Source: a virus. From it: a stretch of DNA of 56,260 bases. The stretch is taken from the IMG/VR virus record IMGVR_UViG_3300042564_007410, positions 1 to 56,260 of that record. One strand, given 5' to 3'. A model generated the notes under the pieces. It was given only the letters and a program-made list of their open reading frames with translations, did not search any database and was not told the DNA's origin. The position numbers were made by a program, and so were the translations under genes. Below, one piece after another: positions 53,736 to 56,260 of the stretch; position 1 is the stretch's first letter; each line of letters starts with the position of its first letter.

Positions 53736-55412
53736 TTAACCGACTGGGTTTAATGCAATAGAACCTGTAAGAACTCCAATAGCTTCTGCCTCGATATCCA
53801 TACTAATGTATTGTGTTTCAGGATGCCATCCAGCTTCAGTAATCGCGTATCTTGATTTCATACCGATTTTTGGAGAGAATGTACCTTCAGAGATAGTCTG
53901 AAGAGATTCAGCCATGATGTATGGCATAAATTTAACACCTGGTTCTTCGTCAGCTCCTTTACGTCCAATAACAAGTCTTGGATCTCCCCAAGACATGTTA
54001 GGGTCAACATAAACTTGTACACCGTAAACTTTACCAGCTGGGTAAAGATTACCTGCAACTCCACCCATATCAGTTGGAACTTGTGCAATTGAGTAACCAG
54101 CAACGTCAGCTAATGCAGAAGCAATACGACCATTTGTTACCATGAAAGTACCAGCTCCAAAACGACCTCTATGGTAGATTAAGTTAGCAAGTTCAAGAAC
54201 TTTAGTAACTAATCTTCTTTGTAAAGTAGAAGTATTATCAAATCCACCAGCTTGTAAGTTAAGACTAGTGATACCTGTACCTTCAACTAGGTCAAGCTCA
54301 GCAGAGTGAACGTCAGATAATTGTAATACTCTGTCAACTAATCTTTTGTTGATTGATTGAGCTAAGTCATTAACTGCTACGTTTTCCAACATAGAGATAA
54401 CATCATAATTCCAAACTCTATTTAAGTCTTGGATTTGCTCAACTGTTGCAGAAATTGATACTTGATCAGTTTCAGCTTCAACAAATTTAGTGAACATTCT
54501 TAATCCCATTTGACGGAATCTAGAGTTTTCACCAGCTTCTCTCTTCATTGATCCTGGTACTTGTCCTGTAGAAGGAAGGTATGAACCAGACCAGTGTGGA
54601 TTATTGTTTGTGTTTGGAGCAGAATCATCATATTTGTCATCAGATACTGATGTAAAACCAGAAATATGGTTTTCTAATGCAGAAACTAGAGAAACTCCAG
54701 TACATGCTGCTGCACCTACAAGAGAGTTACCGTCAATTGTAATTGCAGAACCTACATATTCAGATGCAGGAGTAGTAGCACCATTAGTTGAAGCATCATT
54801 AATAATTTTAATGATAATTGTACCATCTACACGTGAATAACCAACAAATGTTGCTGTGAAATCACCAAGTGCAACTGCTACAGTATCGCCAGGAGTAAGA
54901 GTAGCACCATAACTATCTGCAGTCAATCCTTCTAATTTAACCATATATGGGTCAAAGTTAGAACCATCAGTTCTACCACCAGCATATAAGTAATCCAAGT
55001 ATGGAAGGAATCCGACTGGAGAATCCATAGGGATAACTGGAACTAGGTCAAAACCAATAGTTTTTGCTGCTACTTGAATAGCAACTGGTAAAAGTGATGG
55101 AAATTTATCACCAGAACCATTAGAATCAGCTCCGAAAGAATTCTTAGCACCATTTGTGAATGGAGTTTGTTGGTAAGTTGGAGCTTGTGGATTTCCCATA
55201 AAACCACCAAGAGAACCTGGAGTTTGGAAAAATACACCTGGAGCAGAGTTTTCGAAAATTGGTGTTGTGTTATCAAAGATCGCGTGGTTGTGAGCGTACT
55301 CAGCTAACCATGGAGTTTTAGCAACATCTGCACCGTAACCTTCTAAAATAGGCTGCCATGTAGTAGCCAATCGGCTATCGCTTGAGCGTTTAAAAATTTT
55401 AGTACGTGCCAT
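53736..55412 (-). CDS. 23: Major capsid protein, T4 gp23-like
   Basis: A 558-residue capsid protein (T4 gp23 has 521). The N-terminal ATTWQPILEGYG (about 16-27) resembles the KWKPLLEGEG start of gp23. AAKTIGFDLVPVIPMDSPVGFLPYLDYLYAGG (about 114-145) and VEAETDQVSISATVEQIQDLNRVWNYDVISMLENVAVNDLAQSINKRLVDRV (about 305-356) are HK97-fold blocks. TFMVTNGRIASALADVAGY is in the C-terminal half. A candidate prohead-protease cut is after Glu54 (PIFE-NSAPG). It directly follows the prohead-core-like gene, as 22-23 do in T4. Confidence 0.92.
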   Translation of the reverse strand: MARTKIFKRSSDSRLATTWQPILEGYGADVAKTPWLAEYAHNHAIFDNTTPIFENSAPGVFFQTPGSLGGFMGNPQAPTYQQTPFTNGAKNSFGADSNGSGDKFPSLLPVAIQVAAKTIGFDLVPVIPMDSPVGFLPYLDYLYAGGRTDGSNFDPYMVKLEGLTADSYGATLTPGDTVAVALGDFTATFVGYSRVDGTIIIKIINDASTNGATTPASEYVGSAITIDGNSLVGAAACTGVSLVSALENHISGFTSVSDDKYDDSAPNTNNNPHWSGSYLPSTGQVPGSMKREAGENSRFRQMGLRMFTKFVEAETDQVSISATVEQIQDLNRVWNYDVISMLENVAVNDLAQSINKRLVDRVLQLSDVHSAELDLVEGTGITSLNLQAGGFDNTSTLQRRLVTKVLELANLIYHRGRFGAGTFMVTNGRIASALADVAGYSIAQVPTDMGGVAGNLYPAGKVYGVQVYVDPNMSWGDPRLVIGRKGADEEPGVKFMPYIMAESLQTISEGTFSPKIGMKSRYAITEAGWHPETQYISMDIEAEAIGVLTGSIALNPVG

Positions 55413-55441
55413 TTGTTAAAATGATTTTTTTTTAATTTTTG

Positions 55442-56260
55442 TTACAATCTAGAGTTTGCGCTTCTTAGCATAGTCTCTAAGTAACCTTGAGAGTAACCTC
55501 TCTGCATCTCAACAACCTGATTTACAGGTACTAGGCCTTCTGTACTTTGGCTTTCGTTGAGTTGTTGCATTTTTTTAGTGTTATATTTTTGAAATTCAAT
55601 TCTTTCATTGATTCCTCTCATATCTAAATCATCCCAAAATGCTTTAACTTGATATGGAGTATTTACTGTATACAATTGTGATTTTGCATGAATTCTACTT
55701 TTTTCAGCTTCATTCATTTCATTCCAAGTTGGTTTGTATTCAGCTGGCATAAATCTGATATATGTAGGAATATCTTGTTCTTTATGGTTTACTACTGCTT
55801 CCATGATTCCAACAATATCGTTTTCGTTAAACCATACTGAACCGTTAAGAGCTTCAACAATTGCTTGTTTAGTATTTGACTCTAATCCAAAGAAAGATTT
55901 TTTGTTAGCTTCTCCCATAACTTTTAAGAAAGGGTATTTGCTTTCAAGAACTGCTTTAGATGATTTATCATTTACTTCAGTAATTACTTGATCAACTTTA
56001 GAAATTAGGGTGTTAATTGAATTAGATTCATCCAATTTACCAACTGATCCTAAGATATTTCTTTTACCTACAGTTGTTCCACCTTCTAGTGATTCAGCAA
56101 TATATTCAGCATAACCAATTGTTTTACCAACAGTTTCAGCTAAATATTGAGAATAATCGCGATTTAAGTTAATGTTTTCAGAAAGATATTCTCCAAATTC
56201 AATTGAACGATTTGTTCCTTCTGCAACGTATTCAACGTATTGTAATCCTTTATCAAGTTC
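55442..56260 (-). CDS. Prohead core/scaffold-like protein, 5'-partial
   Basis: An open frame of at least 272 residues that enters from the right edge; its start is outside the window. The visible N-terminal part carries four 14-residue repeats with capsid-tag-like Tyr-x-x-Tyr-(V/L/I)-(A/S)-Glu motifs. A helical centre follows (KYPFLKVMGEANKKSFFGLESNTKQAIVEAL), then a C-terminal domain with YKPTWNEMNEAEKSRIHAKSQLY and VKAFWDDLDMRGINERIEF. Its place just upstream of gp23 is that of the T4 core protein gp22. It could also be a fused protease/core component. An internal TTG at 56035 is not the start. Confidence 0.75.
   Translation of the reverse strand, partial: ELDKGLQYVEYVAEGTNRSIEFGEYLSENINLNRDYSQYLAETVGKTIGYAEYIAESLEGGTTVGKRNILGSVGKLDESNSINTLISKVDQVITEVNDKSSKAVLESKYPFLKVMGEANKKSFFGLESNTKQAIVEALNGSVWFNENDIVGIMEAVVNHKEQDIPTYIRFMPAEYKPTWNEMNEAEKSRIHAKSQLYTVNTPYQVKAFWDDLDMRGINERIEFQKYNTKKMQQLNESQSTEGLVPVNQVVEMQRGYSQGYLETMLRSANSRL
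56093..56260 (-). repeat. Four 14-residue protein repeats with capsid-tag motif
   Basis: Counting codons from 56260 on the minus strand, the motifs are YVEYVAE (8-14), FGEYLSE (22-28), YSQYLAE (36-42) and YAEYIAE (50-56). The Glu residues fall exactly 14 residues apart. DNA identity is low, so the pattern is maintained at protein level. More copies may lie beyond the window edge. Confidence 0.85.

Noticed and set aside
54604-54840. Plus-strand frame inside the major capsid gene
   Set aside because: Antisense to conserved capsid sequence; no promoter or coding signal.

Overview
The window is a 56 kb segment of an AT-rich genome of a large T4-like contractile-tailed phage, probably infecting a Bacteroidota (Flavobacteria-like) host. 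T4-type hallmarks are dense: late sigma gp55, gp32, RNase H, gp43 (first half only), UvsX, gp41, gp46/47, gp39/gp52 topoisomerase, gp56-like and gp42-like nucleotide enzymes, dCMP deaminase, sheath gp18, tube gp19, major capsid gp23 and a prohead-core-like protein. The host guess rests on start codons with AT-rich leaders and almost no Shine-Dalgarno sequence, signal peptides that end in Ser-Gln, a Bacteroidota-type histone H1-like protein, and a ribonucleotide reductase resembling the dimanganese class of Bacteroidota.

Layout. 1-1197 (minus): end of a structural-type gene, gp55 and a RuvC-like resolvase. 1465-17498 (plus): UV endonuclease, small accessory genes, two nucleases, GroEL, an S1-domain protein, ribonucleotide reductase, three late-type genes with capsid-targeting-like N-termini, an H1-like protein, gp32, RNase H and GroES. 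17547-21280 (minus): endolysin and tail sheath. 21396-31883 (plus): dCTPase/dUTPase, polymerase N-half, recombinase, helicase and gp47/gp46. 31880-34657 (minus): tail-fibre genes with collagen-like and BspA-like repeats. 34737-36612 (plus): dCMP hydroxymethylase-like enzyme and dCMP deaminase. 36664-42640 (mostly minus): tail tube and virion genes, with two plus-strand secreted-protein genes inserted. 42689-52556 (plus): Fpg-like glycosylase, a helicase broken by a split intein with a homing endonuclease in the gap, then topoisomerase II. 52837-56260 (minus): ParB-like protein, Dps-like protein, major capsid protein and a prohead-core-like protein that runs off the window.

The most striking system is at 43704-46986. 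A DinG/XPD-like helicase is split inside its Walker A motif by a naturally split intein. The N-terminal intein half is only 15 residues, the C-terminal half is 162 residues, and a free-standing Vsr-like (EDxHD-type) homing endonuclease gene lies between them. Trans-splicing would rebuild APTG-TGKS and yield a helicase of about 530 residues.

A second theme is capsid packaging of proteins. At least eight genes begin with a short tag of the form aromatic-x-x-aromatic-(L/I/V)-x-E, like the T4 capsid-targeting sequence cut by the gp21 protease. The same tag recurs four times at exact 14-residue spacing in the prohead-core-like protein. Tagged proteins include an HExxH protein and a ParB-fold protein.

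Two promoter classes can be read by eye. One is a late class, AGATAAATAATAA or close variants, 13-20 nt before starts and consistent with gp55. The other is a middle-like class, ACTTTTT, 12-13 nt, then TATAAnATA, with the geometry of T4 MotA promoters. The gp42-like, gp56-like and deaminase genes suggest hydroxymethylcytosine DNA. The polymerase gene stops before motifs B and C, so its second half must lie elsewhere.
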